Part shown: positions 18,405-28,394 of the stretch, one piece after another | How positions within the stretch are numbered: the first letter of the stretch is position 1 | How the letters are laid out: each line of letters begins with the position of its first letter | The notes under the pieces: generated by a model | Told to the model about the DNA's origin: nothing | Seen by the model: the letters and a program-made list of their open reading frames with translations, nothing else | Database searches by the model: none | Source of the DNA: Paremcibacter congregatus | Lineage (GTDB): Bacteria; Pseudomonadota; Alphaproteobacteria; Sphingomonadales; Emcibacteraceae | DNA: 64,000 nucleotides | Assembly (NCBI RefSeq): GCF_006385135.1 | Contig: NZ_CP041025.1 | Location: forward strand, 1,953,501-2,017,500 | Direction: 5' to 3' | Program-made: the position numbers and the translations under genes

Positions 18405-19183
18405 TAATTGCTCACCACGATGCAGGCTTGTTTGCGGGATTTCAGTACCGTACAGACTTTCTCTGCCGCCGCTCTATCCACCAGCATGCCACCACGCAAG
18501 CGGTATAAGACGCCTTTTTTCCCGAGGTCAACCATCACAATATCAGAAGCGAGTCCGGCAAGAACTGAGGCGTTTTCCTTTTGCAGACGCGTCCACAGGC
18601 CTTCTGCAGTGCTTTTCTTGCTGAAAGCGCCCAACTGTACCAGGAAATTCCCCGCCGCCCCCCTGGAGCTTGGCGCGATGGCGGCGGCTTTCTGGGTCGT
18701 TTTGACATCAGGAACATCCGGTTCCTGTATCTTTTGCTTCTGGGCAGCTTCCTGACCTGGTTCAGACGTTTGCGGTTCAGCGACCGGCGACGTTTTGGGG
18801 ATATCCATCTCGTCGGTCTTTGTCGTATCTTCCTTCTTCATCGGACGGTTCACAGGCACTTCCGCACTGGGCGCCAGCTCTTCCGCATAACTAGGCTCTT
18901 CGGAATCCACCCGAACAAATACACGCTTATCCTGATCCGGCACATTCAGGCCACCAGGATTGTCAGGCTTTTCCTTAACAACGGAATTATCGGCCCGGAC
19001 GATGGGAACGGGTCCTGTATGGGCCCCATCCACATAACTGTACCAGACGATACCGCCAAAAATAGCCAGAACAACCACGGTCAATGCAGCTACCAGCATA
19101 CGTCGCCCGGTCATATCGCCATCGGCGGTATATTCTTCCGGCAAAGGTTCAAGCCATGATGACTTTCCACTCTCATCCGACAT
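18404..19183 (-). CDS. SPOR-domain membrane protein
   Basis: 259 residues: a cytosolic N-terminus (1-25), one membrane helix (MLVAALTVVVLAIFGGIVWYSY, about 29-50), a long Pro/Glu/Lys linker, and a C-terminal SPOR domain (about 175-257) beginning FLVQLGAFSKKSTAEGLW. SPOR domains bind denuded glycan at the division site. It lies between argS and nagZ, a common place for this gene in alphaproteobacteria, and probably acts in septal wall maturation. Confidence 0.92.
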   Translation of the reverse strand: MSDESGKSSWLEPLPEEYTADGDMTGRRMLVAALTVVVLAIFGGIVWYSYVDGAHTGPVPIVRADNSVVKEKPDNPGGLNVPDQDKRVFVRVDSEEPSYAEELAPSAEVPVNRPMKKEDTTKTDEMDIPKTSPVAEPQTSEPGQEAAQKQKIQEPDVPDVKTTQKAAAIAPSSRGAAGNFLVQLGAFSKKSTAEGLWTRLQKENASVLAGLASDIVMVDLGKKGVLYRLRGGMLVDRAAAEKVCTVLKSRKQACIVVSN

Positions 19184-19214
19184 ATTTCATTCCTCCAATA
19201 ACAGTTCAGGACTC

Positions 19215-20966
19215 TTACATTTCCTCAACAGGTTCGACACCCAGAATATCCAGCCCGGTTGCAATCAGGCTTGCCACAGCAGAAATCAACGCCAGGCGGG
19301 ATACCGTTTTTTGAGTATCATCTTCTATAATGAAGCGAAGATCAACATTATCATTGCCTTTGTTCCACAGCGCGTGGAATTCAGATGCCAGTTCATACAA
19401 ATAATACGCAATCCGATGTGGTTCCCGCGCCAGCGCGGCGCTTTCGACCAGACGCGGCCAGTTGAGCATATTCTTGATCAAGGTCTGTTCGCTCGGGTCG
19501 GTGAACACAGACATATCTGCTCTCGCCAGGGCTTCACGGGAAATATCAAGATCAGGGAAAGCCGTCTGGGCCTTGCGCAGGACAGAATGAACCCGCGCAT
19601 GGGCATATTGCACGTAAAACACGGGATTATCTTTTGACTGCTCGGTCACTTTGGTAAAATCAAATTCCAGCGAAGCGTCGTTCTTACGGGTCAACATGAT
19701 GAAACGCACCACATCCTTGCCCACTTCTTCGACAATATCCCGCATGGTAATGAAATTACCGGAACGCTTCGACATTTTCACCGGTTCGCCGCCGCGCAGC
19801 AGCTTAACCATCTGGCACAACCGCACATCAAAATCGATTTTATCGCCGCCTAAAGCCTTGATCACAGATTCAACCCGTTTGACATACCCGCCGTGATCAG
19901 CGCCCCAGACATCAATCAATGTGGTGAACCCACGTTGTATCTTGTCATAATGGTAGGCCACATCGGCGGCAAAATAAGTCCAGCTGCCATCTGATTTCAT
20001 CACGGCCCGGTCAACATCATCACCAAATTCAGTGGCCTTAAACAGGGTTTGAGGGCGCTCTTCCCAGTCATCCGGCTTGGTGCCTTTCGGCGCCTCCAGA
20101 ACACCGGTATAAATCAAGCCTTTTTCTTCCAGCTGGTCCAAGGCCGGCTGAATACGGTTTTCATTATGCAGAGTCAATTCAGAGAAAAAGACATCATGAC
20201 GAATGCCGAGCGTATCCAGATCCGCCCGGATCAGGTCCATCATGGCATTGGTTGCAAACGTCCGGATATCTCCAAGCCATTCACTTTCCGGGGCATCCCG
20301 CCATTTATCGCCAAACTCTTTCGCCAGCGCCTGCCCCACCGGGATCAGATACGCGCCCGGGTATAACCCCTCGGGGATTTCCTCGATCTCAATACCCAGG
20401 GCTTCCTGATAGCGCACATAGGCGGAACGGGCGAGAACATCAATCTGTCCCCCTGCATCATTTATGTAATATTCCCGGCTGACATCATAGCCGGTGAAAT
20501 CAAGCAAAGATGCCAGCGCGTCACCAAAAATCGCTCCACGGCAATGACCAACATGCAAGGGCCCGGTCGGATTGACCGAAACATATTCCACATTCACTCT
20601 TTCCCGCTTCCCAAGCGCGGAACGACCATAGCTGCCGGCCGCCTTCAGAATGGTTGATACTTGTTGCTGTATCACATGAGGCTTCAGGGTGATATTGATA
20701 AATCCCGGGCCGGCGACGTCAACTTTTTCCACATCCTCAAGCGCATTCAGGCCTTCCGCGACCAGTTCGGCGATATCGCGGGGCTTCATGCGGGCCTGTT
20801 TGGTCAGAACCATCGCCACATTGGTCGAGATATCACCGTGAGAGGCATCCCTCGGTGGTTCAATGGTGACATTTTTCAGGTTAAGATCCCGGGGCAGCTT
20901 ATCCGCCGCGCCCAAATCAGATATAATGGTGCCCAGGGCGCCGAGGTAGCTTTCAAAAATATTCAT
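19215..20966 (-). CDS. argS: Arginine-tRNA ligase
   Basis: Class I synthetase charging tRNA-Arg. 583 residues: Add1 domain at the N-terminus, then the HIGH-type motif [14 protein letters not shown], the KMSKR loop seen as VKMSKRSGN, and a DALR anticodon-binding domain with [15 protein letters not shown] and [14 protein letters not shown]. The ATG overlaps the dgt stop by four bases (ATGA). Confidence 0.97.
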   Translation of the reverse strand: MNIFESYLGALGTIISDLGAADKLPRDLNLKNVTIEPPRDASHGDISTNVAMVLTKQARMKPRDIAELVAEGLNALEDVEKVDVAGPGFINITLKPHVIQQQVSTILKAAGSYGRSALGKRERVNVEYVSVNPTGPLHVGHCRGAIFGDALASLLDFTGYDVSREYYINDAGGQIDVLARSAYVRYQEALGIEIEEIPEGLYPGAYLIPVGQALAKEFGDKWRDAPESEWLGDIRTFATNAMMDLIRADLDTLGIRHDVFFSELTLHNENRIQPALDQLEEKGLIYTGVLEAPKGTKPDDWEERPQTLFKATEFGDDVDRAVMKSDGSWTYFAADVAYHYDKIQRGFTTLIDVWGADHGGYVKRVESVIKALGGDKIDFDVRLCQMVKLLRGGEPVKMSKRSGNFITMRDIVEEVGKDVVRFIMLTRKNDASLEFDFTKVTEQSKDNPVFYVQYAHARVHSVLRKAQTAFPDLDISREALARADMSVFTDPSEQTLIKNMLNWPRLVESAALAREPHRIAYYLYELASEFHALWNKGNDNVDLRFIIEDDTQKTVSRLALISAVASLIATGLDILGVEPVEEM

Positions 20967-22165
20967 AATTCAAACAACGATGTATCAAATAATCTTTTAT
21001 GTTCCAAGATGGCATAACTGTCGGTCATACCGGCGATAAAATCAGCAACATGCCGGGCACGTTCCTGATCACTTTCCCATATTTCCGGTTTCTGCCATTC
21101 GGTCGGCAAGCATTCGGGTTCGCTATGGAACAGCTCAAATAAATCAGTCATGATCCGCTTTGCCTTGCTGGACATGCGGTTCACTTTATAGTGACGATAC
21201 ATATTCTGCATCAGGAAAGATTTCAATCTTTTATCGAACTCTTTCATCTCGTCAGAAAATGAAATCACACTCCGGGATGCATTGCGGATATCATCGACGG
21301 TTTCCGGCTGCAAGGCGCACAGCCTTTTCCGGCTTTCATCAAGAATATCATTGACCATGCGATTGATCAGACGGCGCACCACTTCATGGGTTTCCCGCCC
21401 CTCGTCCATCTTGCCATAAGCGCCCCTGACCTCGTCCACGATTTCACCGATAAGTGGCAGTTCCGCCAACTTATCCATCTGAAGCAATCCGGCCCGCAGG
21501 CCATCGGCAATATCATGATTGTTATAGGCCACATCGTCCGCCACAGCGGCGATCTGGGCTTCGGCACTGGCAAATGTATGTAATTCCAGATCATGTTGAT
21601 CATTATAGGTGCGGAGATTAATGCTCAGATCGTCGAACTCTCCCTTGCTGCAGAGCGGGCCATTGTGTTTGGCGAGCCCTTCCAGAGTTTCCCAGGTCAA
21701 ATTCAGGCCTTCGAAGTCGGCATAGCGCTGTTCCAGCTTAGTCACTACCCGCAACGACTGGGCATTATGATCAAACCCCTTGAAATGGGTCATCGCCGCA
21801 TCCAGCGCCTCTTCCCCCGCATGACCAAAAGGCGTATGCCCGAAATCATGAACCAGCGCCAGCGACTCCGCGATTTCATTATCAAGACCGAGCACCATGG
21901 ACAAGCTGCGGGCGATTTGCGCCACTTCGATGGAATGGGTTAGCCGGGTGCGATAATAATCGCCTTCGTGATGGACAAAGACCTGGGTTTTATGAATCAG
22001 CCGACGAAACGCCCCGGAGTGGATGATCCGATCCCGGTCCCGCTGAAAAGGTGATCGGGTTTTGGTGTCTGTCTCCGGGTACAAACGTCCCCGGCTTTTG
22101 GCCGCCAGACAGGCGTATGGGGCATAATGCGATGTCGGTTCGAAAAGCGTAAAAGCTGAAGTCAT
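20963..22165 (-). CDS. dgt: Deoxyguanosinetriphosphate triphosphohydrolase-like protein
   Basis: HD-domain nucleotide phosphohydrolase of the dGTPase-like group. 400 residues, shorter than E. coli Dgt, as in most alphaproteobacteria. [38 protein letters not shown] and [16 protein letters not shown] carry the HD-superfamily metal ligands. The N-terminal [24 protein letters not shown] is also typical. It is divergent from erpA and heads the minus-strand run that continues to 9887. Confidence 0.93.
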   Translation of the reverse strand: MTSAFTLFEPTSHYAPYACLAAKSRGRLYPETDTKTRSPFQRDRDRIIHSGAFRRLIHKTQVFVHHEGDYYRTRLTHSIEVAQIARSLSMVLGLDNEIAESLALVHDFGHTPFGHAGEEALDAAMTHFKGFDHNAQSLRVVTKLEQRYADFEGLNLTWETLEGLAKHNGPLCSKGEFDDLSINLRTYNDQHDLELHTFASAEAQIAAVADDVAYNNHDIADGLRAGLLQMDKLAELPLIGEIVDEVRGAYGKMDEGRETHEVVRRLINRMVNDILDESRKRLCALQPETVDDIRNASRSVISFSDEMKEFDKRLKSFLMQNMYRHYKVNRMSSKAKRIMTDLFELFHSEPECLPTEWQKPEIWESDQERARHVADFIAGMTDSYAILEHKRLFDTSLFEL

Positions 22166-22294
22166 AAACTGCGCATGTCCTTGTGTTTTTCTTTGAGGAA
22201 ACTTACCCTATTTTTTTGAGGAATTGAAAATATTTATTCAGTCCCTATATATAACATGGTAAAATACAGAAAAACATCAGGGTATAAGAGACTT
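22166..22294. promoter_or_regulatory. Divergent promoter region between dgt and erpA
   Basis: 129 bases separating two outward-facing genes, so it should hold both promoters. It is AT-rich in the middle (TATTTTTTTGAGG and a TATATATAAC stretch near erpA, a plausible -10). I could not assign a convincing -35/-10 pair or an iron-responsive operator. Confidence 0.4.
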
Positions 22295-22636
22295 ATGACT
22301 ATGAGCACAACACCGGTAACATTATCTGGCAGCGCGGCGAAACGTATCGCCGCCTTATGCGCCAAGGAAGGCAACCCGGATTTAAAATTCAGGGTTTCCG
22401 TTGACGGCGGCGGCTGTTCGGGATTCCAGTATGATTTTAATCTCGTCACGGAAAAGAAAGACGATGATCTTGTGGTTGAACGTGACGGCGTCACCATGCT
22501 GGTTGACGGTTTGTCCCTGCTCTATCTCAGCGGATCTGAAGTCGACTTCGTCGAAGAACTTGCAGGATCTATGTTTGTGGTGAAAAACCCCAATGCGACC
22601 GCCTCCTGCGGCTGTGGCTCCTCCTTCGCCGTCTAA
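22295..22636 (+). CDS. erpA: A-type iron-sulfur carrier, ErpA-like
   Basis: Delivers Fe-S clusters to apoproteins. 113 residues with the three A-type cysteines: one in DGGGCSGFQYDF and two in the C-terminal SCGCGSSF. The overall order matches ErpA more than IscA. Start at the ATG 22295 with AAGAGA close upstream; a second ATG six bases later is possible. Divergent from dgt. Fe-S clients in the window include the Rieske protein and the U32 enzyme. Confidence 0.92.
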   Translation: MTMSTTPVTLSGSAAKRIAALCAKEGNPDLKFRVSVDGGGCSGFQYDFNLVTEKKDDDLVVERDGVTMLVDGLSLLYLSGSEVDFVEELAGSMFVVKNPNATASCGCGSSFAV

Positions 22637-22713
22637 AGACCAAATTGCGCCCCTATCCTGTGTGTGGTATAGTGGCCTTGTGATCGAAGACCTAACCAAA
22701 CAGGAAAAGCAGG

Positions 22714-22998
22714 ATGCATACCGTAAAAAAATGGGACAATGTTGAAAGTGTCGTGGACAGTTCGTTCACGGAAGCCATGGAATATATGGCCCAGCCTATT
22801 TTGGATATCCTGAAATCTTACAAAACGGAACCTGTCGAGATCGAAACCATCGCAGACGCTACGGACTATACCAAAGACGACATTATCGGCATTACAAAAT
22901 ATTTATGCGAACAACATAAACTTGAAATCATTCAACCGGCTGGCGCAGATCACGGCATTCAGGTGAAACTAACCCCGAAAGGGTTGAAGTCACTGTAA
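22714..22998 (+). CDS. Unrecognised 94-residue protein, possible winged helix
   Basis: I do not recognise the family. 94 residues, no signal or membrane segment. The predicted order is helix (about 15-33), helix (42-50, VEIETIADAT), helix (54-67, KDDIIGITKYLCEQ), then two strands (LEIIQPA and IQVKLTPKGLKSL); this resembles a small winged helix of the MarR/ArsR kind. AGGAAAAGCAGG lies before the ATG. The next gene starts 25 bases after the stop on the same strand, so the two probably form an operon. Confidence 0.7.
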   Translation: MHTVKKWDNVESVVDSSFTEAMEYMAQPILDILKSYKTEPVEIETIADATDYTKDDIIGITKYLCEQHKLEIIQPAGADHGIQVKLTPKGLKSL

Positions 22999-23023
22999 AA
23001 TAAACGACAAAAGGGGAGTTTAT

Positions 23024-23668
23024 TTGCTGAGCTATTTTATAGCATTCTCTGTCGGTGCCCTGGCGGGCATATTCGAGATTGGCTCCCGTTATAAGGATGA
23101 GCAGATCAAAATTGCTTTTTCTTATTTTTATGCCTACCTCTATTGGATAATCAATGGTCTGCTTGGCGCCTTTGCCTTGTTTCTGATGCAATCGTTTCCC
23201 GAAAAAATTCCCCAGACAGATTACCCTGTTATGAACGCCATTATCGCAGGTCTTGGCGCCCTTGCCATCCTGCGTCTGAACTTTCTCAACGTTAAAAATG
23301 CAAAAGGTGAAGAAACCGGCCTTGGTCTGGGAACCCTGATTACGGCGGCGTTAAGCTTTATCAACAGCAAAATTGACAAAGATAGGGCCGCAGATCGCCG
23401 GAAACTCTGCGATGAACTGCTAAAGGGCATTCAGGATTACAGCGCCCTGATCCAACAGATGATCGCGTCACTCGACTCCTTTCAGGATTTATCCGATGAA
23501 GACCGCCAAACCGTGCAGGACAAGTTCACCGAAGTCCGCAACAACTCCAGCCTGACACCCCGCATCAGGGCGACGTCAATTTTTTACACAATCCTGAATT
23601 TAACTGGTGAGAAACATATCAAAGGTGTTATAAATGCCTATAAATCTCATGAGAATGGCGGCGATTAA
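23024..23668 (+). CDS. Unrecognised membrane protein with C-terminal helical domain
   Basis: 214 residues, family not recognised. Three hydrophobic segments (about 2-20, 32-54, 67-83) are followed by a roughly 110-residue soluble, helix-rich tail that begins after a Gly-rich turn (ETGLGLGTLIT). The start is TTG at 23024, supported by a GGGGAG ribosome site seven bases before it. It follows the small winged-helix-like gene and precedes xthA by 46 bases. Could be a membrane sensor or an anchored adaptor; function is not claimed. Confidence 0.7.
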   Translation: MLSYFIAFSVGALAGIFEIGSRYKDEQIKIAFSYFYAYLYWIINGLLGAFALFLMQSFPEKIPQTDYPVMNAIIAGLGALAILRLNFLNVKNAKGEETGLGLGTLITAALSFINSKIDKDRAADRRKLCDELLKGIQDYSALIQQMIASLDSFQDLSDEDRQTVQDKFTEVRNNSSLTPRIRATSIFYTILNLTGEKHIKGVINAYKSHENGGD

Positions 23669-23714
23669 ACGCCCCGACATCTCCGTAATCAGTTAGCAAC
23701 AAGAAGTTCACTTT

Positions 23715-24488
23715 ATGAAAATCGCCTCCTGGAACGTTAATTCAATCAAGGCGCGGCTGCCGCGTGTCACCGAATGGTTACAGGAATTCTCCCCTGACGT
23801 AGTGATGTTGCAGGAACTGAAATGCATCGACGAGAATTTCCCTTTTATGGAGATTGAAGACCTCGGTTATAATCTGTCTGTGCATGGACAAAAATCCTAT
23901 AATGGTGTGGCCATTCTGTCTAAACATCCCATCGAAGATGTTATGATCGGTCTGCCCGGCGATGAAAATGACGAACAGGCCCGTTACATCGAAGCCACCA
24001 TCAAGACCGTACGTATCGGGGGGCTATATCTGCCCAACGGCAACCCCCTGCCTGGCCCGAAATTCGACTATAAACTGGCCTGGATGGACCGTCTGATCGT
24101 GCGTGCGAAAGAACTTCTGGCGCAGGAAGAAATGTTTATTCTCGGGGGGGATTACAACTGTTGTCCCAAAGATGAGGATTGCTACGACCCGATCCGCCTC
24201 GCCGGGGATGCTCTCATGCAACCGGAAACCCGGGACCGTTATTTCACCCTGTTAAACCTTGGTCTGACCGATGCCTTAAGACAATTCTATCCGTCGGGAC
24301 ATAATTATACCTATTGGGATTATCAGGGGGGTGCCTGGCAGAAAGACAACGGTTTGCGTATTGACCACCTGTTGCTCTCGCCACAGGCCGCGGACAGGCT
24401 GGTCAAATGTGGTATCGACCGGGTCCCGCGCGGCAAGGAACGCGCCTCTGATCATACGCCGATATGGTGTGAACTGGATATTGATTGA
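23715..24488 (+). CDS. xthA: Exodeoxyribonuclease III
   Basis: Apurinic/apyrimidinic endonuclease and 3'-exonuclease of base-excision repair. 257 residues of the EEP fold: SWNVNSIKARLPRV, MLQELKCIDENFP (catalytic Glu), GLYLPNGNP, GGDYNCCPKDED and the C-terminal LRIDHLLLSPQ and RASDHTPIW carrying the Asp-His pair. Converges on the MerR gene. Confidence 0.95.
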   Translation: MKIASWNVNSIKARLPRVTEWLQEFSPDVVMLQELKCIDENFPFMEIEDLGYNLSVHGQKSYNGVAILSKHPIEDVMIGLPGDENDEQARYIEATIKTVRIGGLYLPNGNPLPGPKFDYKLAWMDRLIVRAKELLAQEEMFILGGDYNCCPKDEDCYDPIRLAGDALMQPETRDRYFTLLNLGLTDALRQFYPSGHNYTYWDYQGGAWQKDNGLRIDHLLLSPQAADRLVKCGIDRVPRGKERASDHTPIWCELDID

Positions 24489-24549
24489 AAACAAGCCGAT
24501 GGACCGCCGTTGTGGCGCCTCTACTTCCGGCTCAGATGGGAGCTCTAGC

Positions 24550-25011
24550 TCAGATTGGTTTCAGGTGTTGACGCACTTTAATCAGGCGCGCCCGCAAGGA
24601 TTTCAATGTCGCCAGCGTATCTTCATCTTCACGAAACTTCTGTTCCCCTTTTTGAGCCATCGTCAGTATTTGGGAGTTATAGTCGATTTCCGGCTCTATT
24701 TTTGTCTGGGTATTTTCGTTTTCCGCCTTGGCGTGAAAGGCCTGAATGACATTCTTCACACCCTGTTCGCGCAAATATTTTTGGGCACCCTTGATCGTAT
24801 AGCCGTCTTCGTGAAGGAGGTCGCGGATTACTTCTATGATTTCGACATCTTCCGGCCGGTAGTACCGACGCCCGCCGCCACGTTTCATCGGTGAAATCTG
24901 ACTGAACTTGGTTTCCCAGAAGCGCAAAACATGCTGGGGCACACCCATAGCCTCCGAAACCTCGCTGATGGTTCGGAAAGCGCTTTCTGATTTTTCCGCT
25001 TTTGCTGACAT
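24550..25011 (-). CDS. MerR-family transcriptional regulator (ihfA-linked)
   Basis: 153 residues: N-terminal MerR winged helix ([27 protein letters not shown], about 11-37, then [19 protein letters not shown]), and a C-terminal region with coiled-coil character. No metal-binding cysteines. Effector unknown. I chose the ATG at 25011 for its AGAAGAG ribosome site; a GTG at 25065 would add 18 residues. A MerR gene directly downstream of ihfA is a recurrent alphaproteobacterial arrangement. The tRNA-Pro that sometimes follows it is absent here. Confidence 0.9.
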   Translation of the reverse strand: MSAKAEKSESAFRTISEVSEAMGVPQHVLRFWETKFSQISPMKRGGGRRYYRPEDVEIIEVIRDLLHEDGYTIKGAQKYLREQGVKNVIQAFHAKAENENTQTKIEPEIDYNSQILTMAQKGEQKFREDEDTLATLKSLRARLIKVRQHLKPI

Positions 25012-25145
25012 TATCTCTTCTATCTGAATCTTTTCGATCCGGAGCTTCCCCCAGATTTCTGACACTATTTAAAGAGAATCCAAAGGCCGCCCGTTCACGG
25101 ACCATTGCCGTTTATTACACGACGACGGCGTGCTGCGCATATACG

Positions 25146-25448
25146 CTATGCTTTATTCAGCCCGCTTACGCGATCTTTTAGAACCTGTGAAGGTCTGAAA
25201 ACCAGGACACGACGCGGCTCGATCGGCACTTCCTCGCCCGTTTTCGGATTTCTGCCAATGCGGCCGTCTTTGGACCGAACGATAAAGCTCCCAAATGAGG
25301 AGATTTTTACATTATCGCCTTCGACAAGATTATTAGAAATCTCGTCCAACACAGACTCAACCAATTCTGCAGATTCGTTCCGAGACAATCCAACTTCCTG
25401 ATAAACAGCTTCGCTTAAATCGGCTCTTGTTATCGTTTTACTGCTCAT
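25146..25448 (-). CDS. ihfA: Integration host factor alpha subunit
   Basis: DNA-bending nucleoid protein that pairs with IhfB. 100 residues, full length. [29 protein letters not shown] forms the beta-arm with the intercalating Pro (RNPKTG), and [16 protein letters not shown] ends the fold. AAAGGA precedes the ATG. It lies 142 bases downstream of fabH; the gap contains a short AT-rich palindrome and may hold its own promoter. Confidence 0.96.
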   Translation of the reverse strand: MSSKTITRADLSEAVYQEVGLSRNESAELVESVLDEISNNLVEGDNVKISSFGSFIVRSKDGRIGRNPKTGEEVPIEPRRVLVFRPSQVLKDRVSGLNKA

Positions 25449-25534
25449 TATTTTTATCCTTTGATGTCAGCACAGTCTACTTCACGGCGTTTTACCCGTC
25501 AATATCAAAGGGATGTCATACATTCCTCAGAGAC

Positions 25535-25549
25535 AAGGTAATATACCTT
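25535..25549. repeat. Palindrome upstream of ihfA
   Basis: AAGGTA (25535-25540) and TACCTT (25544-25549) flank a three-base centre in the fabH-ihfA gap, about 90 bases before the ihfA start. The size suits a dimeric regulator site, but I cannot name the protein. Confidence 0.3.
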
Positions 25550-25590
25550 TTAAGTATATTTAAACGATTTTTAGTAAAAAAACCTTTAAT

Positions 25591-26568
25591 TTACCACCGG
25601 ATAAGGCAAGCGCCCCATGTAAAACCACCTCCCATGGCTTCCAGAACCACAATATCTCCTTTGGCGATTCGATTCGCTTTGACCACTTCATCCAACGCCA
25701 AAGGAATTGAGGCGGCCGATGTGTTGGCATGTTTCTGAACCGTGACAGCAACTTTTTCAGGGGAAATTTTCAGTTTTCGAATTGTTGCATCCAGAATACG
25801 CTTGTTGGCCTGATGCGGGATTACCATATTGACATCATCGGCAGTGAAGTTATTAAAGCTCAAGGCTTCTTTTACCACATTGGCGAGGTTGACAACCGCA
25901 TGACGGAAAACTTCCTTGCCTTTCATGCGAAGATAGCCGGCCGATTTTGTCGACGAAACACCACCATCAACATAAAGCATATCATTATAGCGTCCGTCGG
26001 AATGCAGATGCGAAGACAATACACCGCGATCCTGATTGGTGCCCTCGCCGACTTCTGCAGAAAGAACAATGGCCCCGGCGCCGTCGCCGAACAAAACACA
26101 TGTGGTGCGGTCTTCCCAGTCAAGAATGCGGGAAAAGGTTTCCGCCCCGATAACCAGCGCATTTTTCGCCTGACCTGCCCGGATAAAATTATCTGCCGTG
26201 GCCAGCGCATAGATAAATCCGGAACATACGGCCTGCACATCAAACGCCGCTCCTGTTTCCATCCCCAGAGCCGCCTGTACACGGGTTGCCGTGGACGGAA
26301 AGGTTTGATCCGGGGTTGATGTGGCCAGAACGATAAGATCAATGTCTTTAGCGCTTATTTTGGCATCTTCGAGGGCGCGCTGCGCCGCCTTGATCGCCAG
26401 ATCAGACGTCAACTCATCATCAGCCGCAATATGACGCTGGCGTATTCCGGTTCGCTCGATAATCCATTCGTCGGTCGTATCGACGATGTCTTCCATTTGC
26501 TTGTTGGTGATAACCTTCTCAGGTAGGTACGAACCACAACCGGAAACCACAGAACGAAACATGGTCAT
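25591..26568 (-). CDS. fabH: Beta-ketoacyl-ACP synthase III
   Basis: Starts fatty acid synthesis by condensing acetyl-CoA with malonyl-ACP. 325 residues. The triad is visible as Cys in [14 protein letters not shown], His in [10 protein letters not shown] and Asn in [19 protein letters not shown] is the C-terminal glycine motif. ATG at 26568 overlaps the plsX stop (ATGA), the usual plsX-fabH coupling. A second in-frame ATG lies six bases later. Confidence 0.97.
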   Translation of the reverse strand: MTMFRSVVSGCGSYLPEKVITNKQMEDIVDTTDEWIIERTGIRQRHIAADDELTSDLAIKAAQRALEDAKISAKDIDLIVLATSTPDQTFPSTATRVQAALGMETGAAFDVQAVCSGFIYALATADNFIRAGQAKNALVIGAETFSRILDWEDRTTCVLFGDGAGAIVLSAEVGEGTNQDRGVLSSHLHSDGRYNDMLYVDGGVSSTKSAGYLRMKGKEVFRHAVVNLANVVKEALSFNNFTADDVNMVIPHQANKRILDATIRKLKISPEKVAVTVQKHANTSAASIPLALDEVVKANRIAKGDIVVLEAMGGGFTWGACLIRW

Positions 26569-27665
26569 ATAACTTTATCCTTAATCTCTTCCCCGGCCAC
26601 GCTGAGTACGGCGGCATCTGCCTTCTCTTCATCACTCTCATCTTCCGGGTGACTTTCAAAAAGCTTGAGATCTTCGGAGATTTTACCCAAAAGGTCATGC
26701 GCGGCCATATCAGCCGCTACTCCGATTGCACTGGCAAATCCGGGCGCCGACGCGCTGCCGTGACTTTTAATCACCAACCCATTCAATCCCATGAATACGG
26801 CGCCATTATGGTTATTGGGATCCAAATGGTTCTTCAGGCCCATCAAGGCCGGCTTTGCGAACAGGTAGCCGATTTTGGAAAAAATGGAATCTTCCAATGC
26901 ATCCTTCAGCATCCCGGCGATCATCCGGGCGGTTCCTTCTGCCGTTTTCAAGGCGACGTTACCGGTAAAACCGTCCGTCACCACCACATCGACGTAACCA
27001 TTGGCCAAGCCATGACCTTCTGTGAAACCGGTATAATTCATGGGCAGATTAGCGTCGCGTAACATCCTGTCAGCGTTCTTGATAACCTCATTTCCCTTGA
27101 GTTCCTCTACCCCCACATTAAGTAACGCCACAGAAGGTTTCGACAATCCAAGAACCGTGCGGGCAAAAGCCGCGCCCATAATCGCGAATTGCACCAGGTT
27201 TTCCTCGCTGCACTCGACATTGGCCCCCAAGTCCAGCATGATGCTTTCCCCCCGTGATGTCGGCAGCAAGGACGTCATCGCCGGACGGTCAATACCCGGC
27301 ATGGTCTTCAACATGAATTTCCCCATTGCCATCAGGGCCCCGGTATTACCCGCAGATACGGCGGCGATCGCCTCCCCGTCTTTCACCGACTGGATCGCCA
27401 GCCCCATGCTGGAGGTCCGCCCCCGACGCAAGGCCTGACCCGGTTTGGCTTCTGCGGAAACCGTCTTGTCCGTATGGCGGATTTCGCAGTTTTCTTTTAA
27501 TAAGGGGTATTTCGTCACCAAAGGCGCAATTTTTGTTTCATCACCGAAAATGATGAATTTGACATCCAGCAACCGTTCGCGGGCGATGCTCGCCCCTTCA
27601 ATAACGATCTGGGGAGCGTAATCCCCGCCCATGGCATCCAAAGAAATTATAATTTCACGCGTCAA
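26565..27665 (-). CDS. plsX: Phosphate acyltransferase PlsX
   Basis: Makes acyl-phosphate from acyl-ACP for phospholipid synthesis; peripheral membrane enzyme. 366 residues. [18 protein letters not shown] at the N-terminus, [31 protein letters not shown] and [17 protein letters not shown] are the family blocks. The start is TTG with GAAGAA upstream. The C-terminal tail (about 330-366) is an extra acidic extension, [13 protein letters not shown]. Third gene of the run Cbp3-yceD-plsX-fabH-ihfA. Confidence 0.96.
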   Translation of the reverse strand: MTREIIISLDAMGGDYAPQIVIEGASIARERLLDVKFIIFGDETKIAPLVTKYPLLKENCEIRHTDKTVSAEAKPGQALRRGRTSSMGLAIQSVKDGEAIAAVSAGNTGALMAMGKFMLKTMPGIDRPAMTSLLPTSRGESIMLDLGANVECSEENLVQFAIMGAAFARTVLGLSKPSVALLNVGVEELKGNEVIKNADRMLRDANLPMNYTGFTEGHGLANGYVDVVVTDGFTGNVALKTAEGTARMIAGMLKDALEDSIFSKIGYLFAKPALMGLKNHLDPNNHNGAVFMGLNGLVIKSHGSASAPGFASAIGVAADMAAHDLLGKISEDLKLFESHPEDESDEEKADAAVLSVAGEEIKDKVI

Positions 27666-27808
27666 AACAATTCTTCAATCTGATATTACCGCACCAGGTG
27701 CGTAATCTATTTATATTTATAAGGATTCAGCTTGTTGTATGCCGTGTCAGTGGCAGGCTGAAACACAGCTATATCATATTTCCGACAATACTGATTAATA
27801 TTTTATCT

Positions 27809-28393
27809 TCAAGTCTTATGTTTCAAACTTTTAAGCACATCAAAAGGATTTTTCTTCTCTTCCATTGCGGTCAACTGATCCTCTTTGATAATTTTGTACC
27901 CCAACTCCTCTCCGGTGGCGTCCGGCTTACGAGGGTATGGGTTAATTTCCAGAGACAAATGTTGGGTAATCAGCTCTCCCAAATCGACTTCCTGCGAGCT
28001 CAGCAGCTCAAAATCCTCTTCCTCCGCATCGAACTCCACCTCGATCGCCTCCTGGTCTACACGACGAGGGGCCTGACGAAAAGTGACCTGCAGGTTACCA
28101 GCGACGTCTTCTGTTACCGGGTCCAGAGAAATGCTACAGGCCTGCGTTATCGTTGCGGTAAACGAAGCCTTTAATTTATACTCTCCCTTACGGCCGGGGA
28201 TCAGGTCACATTCTGCTTGCAATGCCATAACCGACTCCACACCATATCGGGTCGCCAACGCGGCATGCTCCGCCTCACTGGCGTCATACTTGTAATGACG
28301 CCCCTTCGAGGGAACCGTGGTCACATCGACAATCCGGGAAAACTCCACAGCGATCTCGGGAAGATCATCAAGCGTATTCTTGTCATTTGACAT
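27809..28393 (-). CDS. DUF177/YceD family protein
   Basis: 194-residue cytosolic protein of the YceD family, which is linked to 23S rRNA and L32 metabolism in other bacteria and sits near rpmF-plsX. The hallmark LxA..L..xC.R.L region reads SFTATITQACSISLDPV (about 76-92), and ELLSSQEVDLGELITQHLSLEINPYPRKP is the C-terminal block. No rpmF is seen between it and plsX, where it often lies. It follows the chaperone gene by one base. Confidence 0.88.
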   Translation of the reverse strand: MSNDKNTLDDLPEIAVEFSRIVDVTTVPSKGRHYKYDASEAEHAALATRYGVESVMALQAECDLIPGRKGEYKLKASFTATITQACSISLDPVTEDVAGNLQVTFRQAPRRVDQEAIEVEFDAEEEDFELLSSQEVDLGELITQHLSLEINPYPRKPDATGEELGYKIIKEDQLTAMEEKKNPFDVLKSLKHKT

Positions 28394-28394
28394 A

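Noticed and set aside
24539-24580. A stretch (GAGCTCTAGCTCAGATTGGT) that looks like the 5' half of a tRNA
   Set aside because: No matching anticodon arm, T arm or acceptor partner follows; it overlaps the end of the MerR gene. A tRNA-Pro often found after MerR in this class is absent.
27666-27808. Possible missing rpmF between yceD and plsX
   Set aside because: The 143-base gap encodes no 50-60 residue basic protein with the L32 CPxC pattern in any frame; rpmF is presumably elsewhere.
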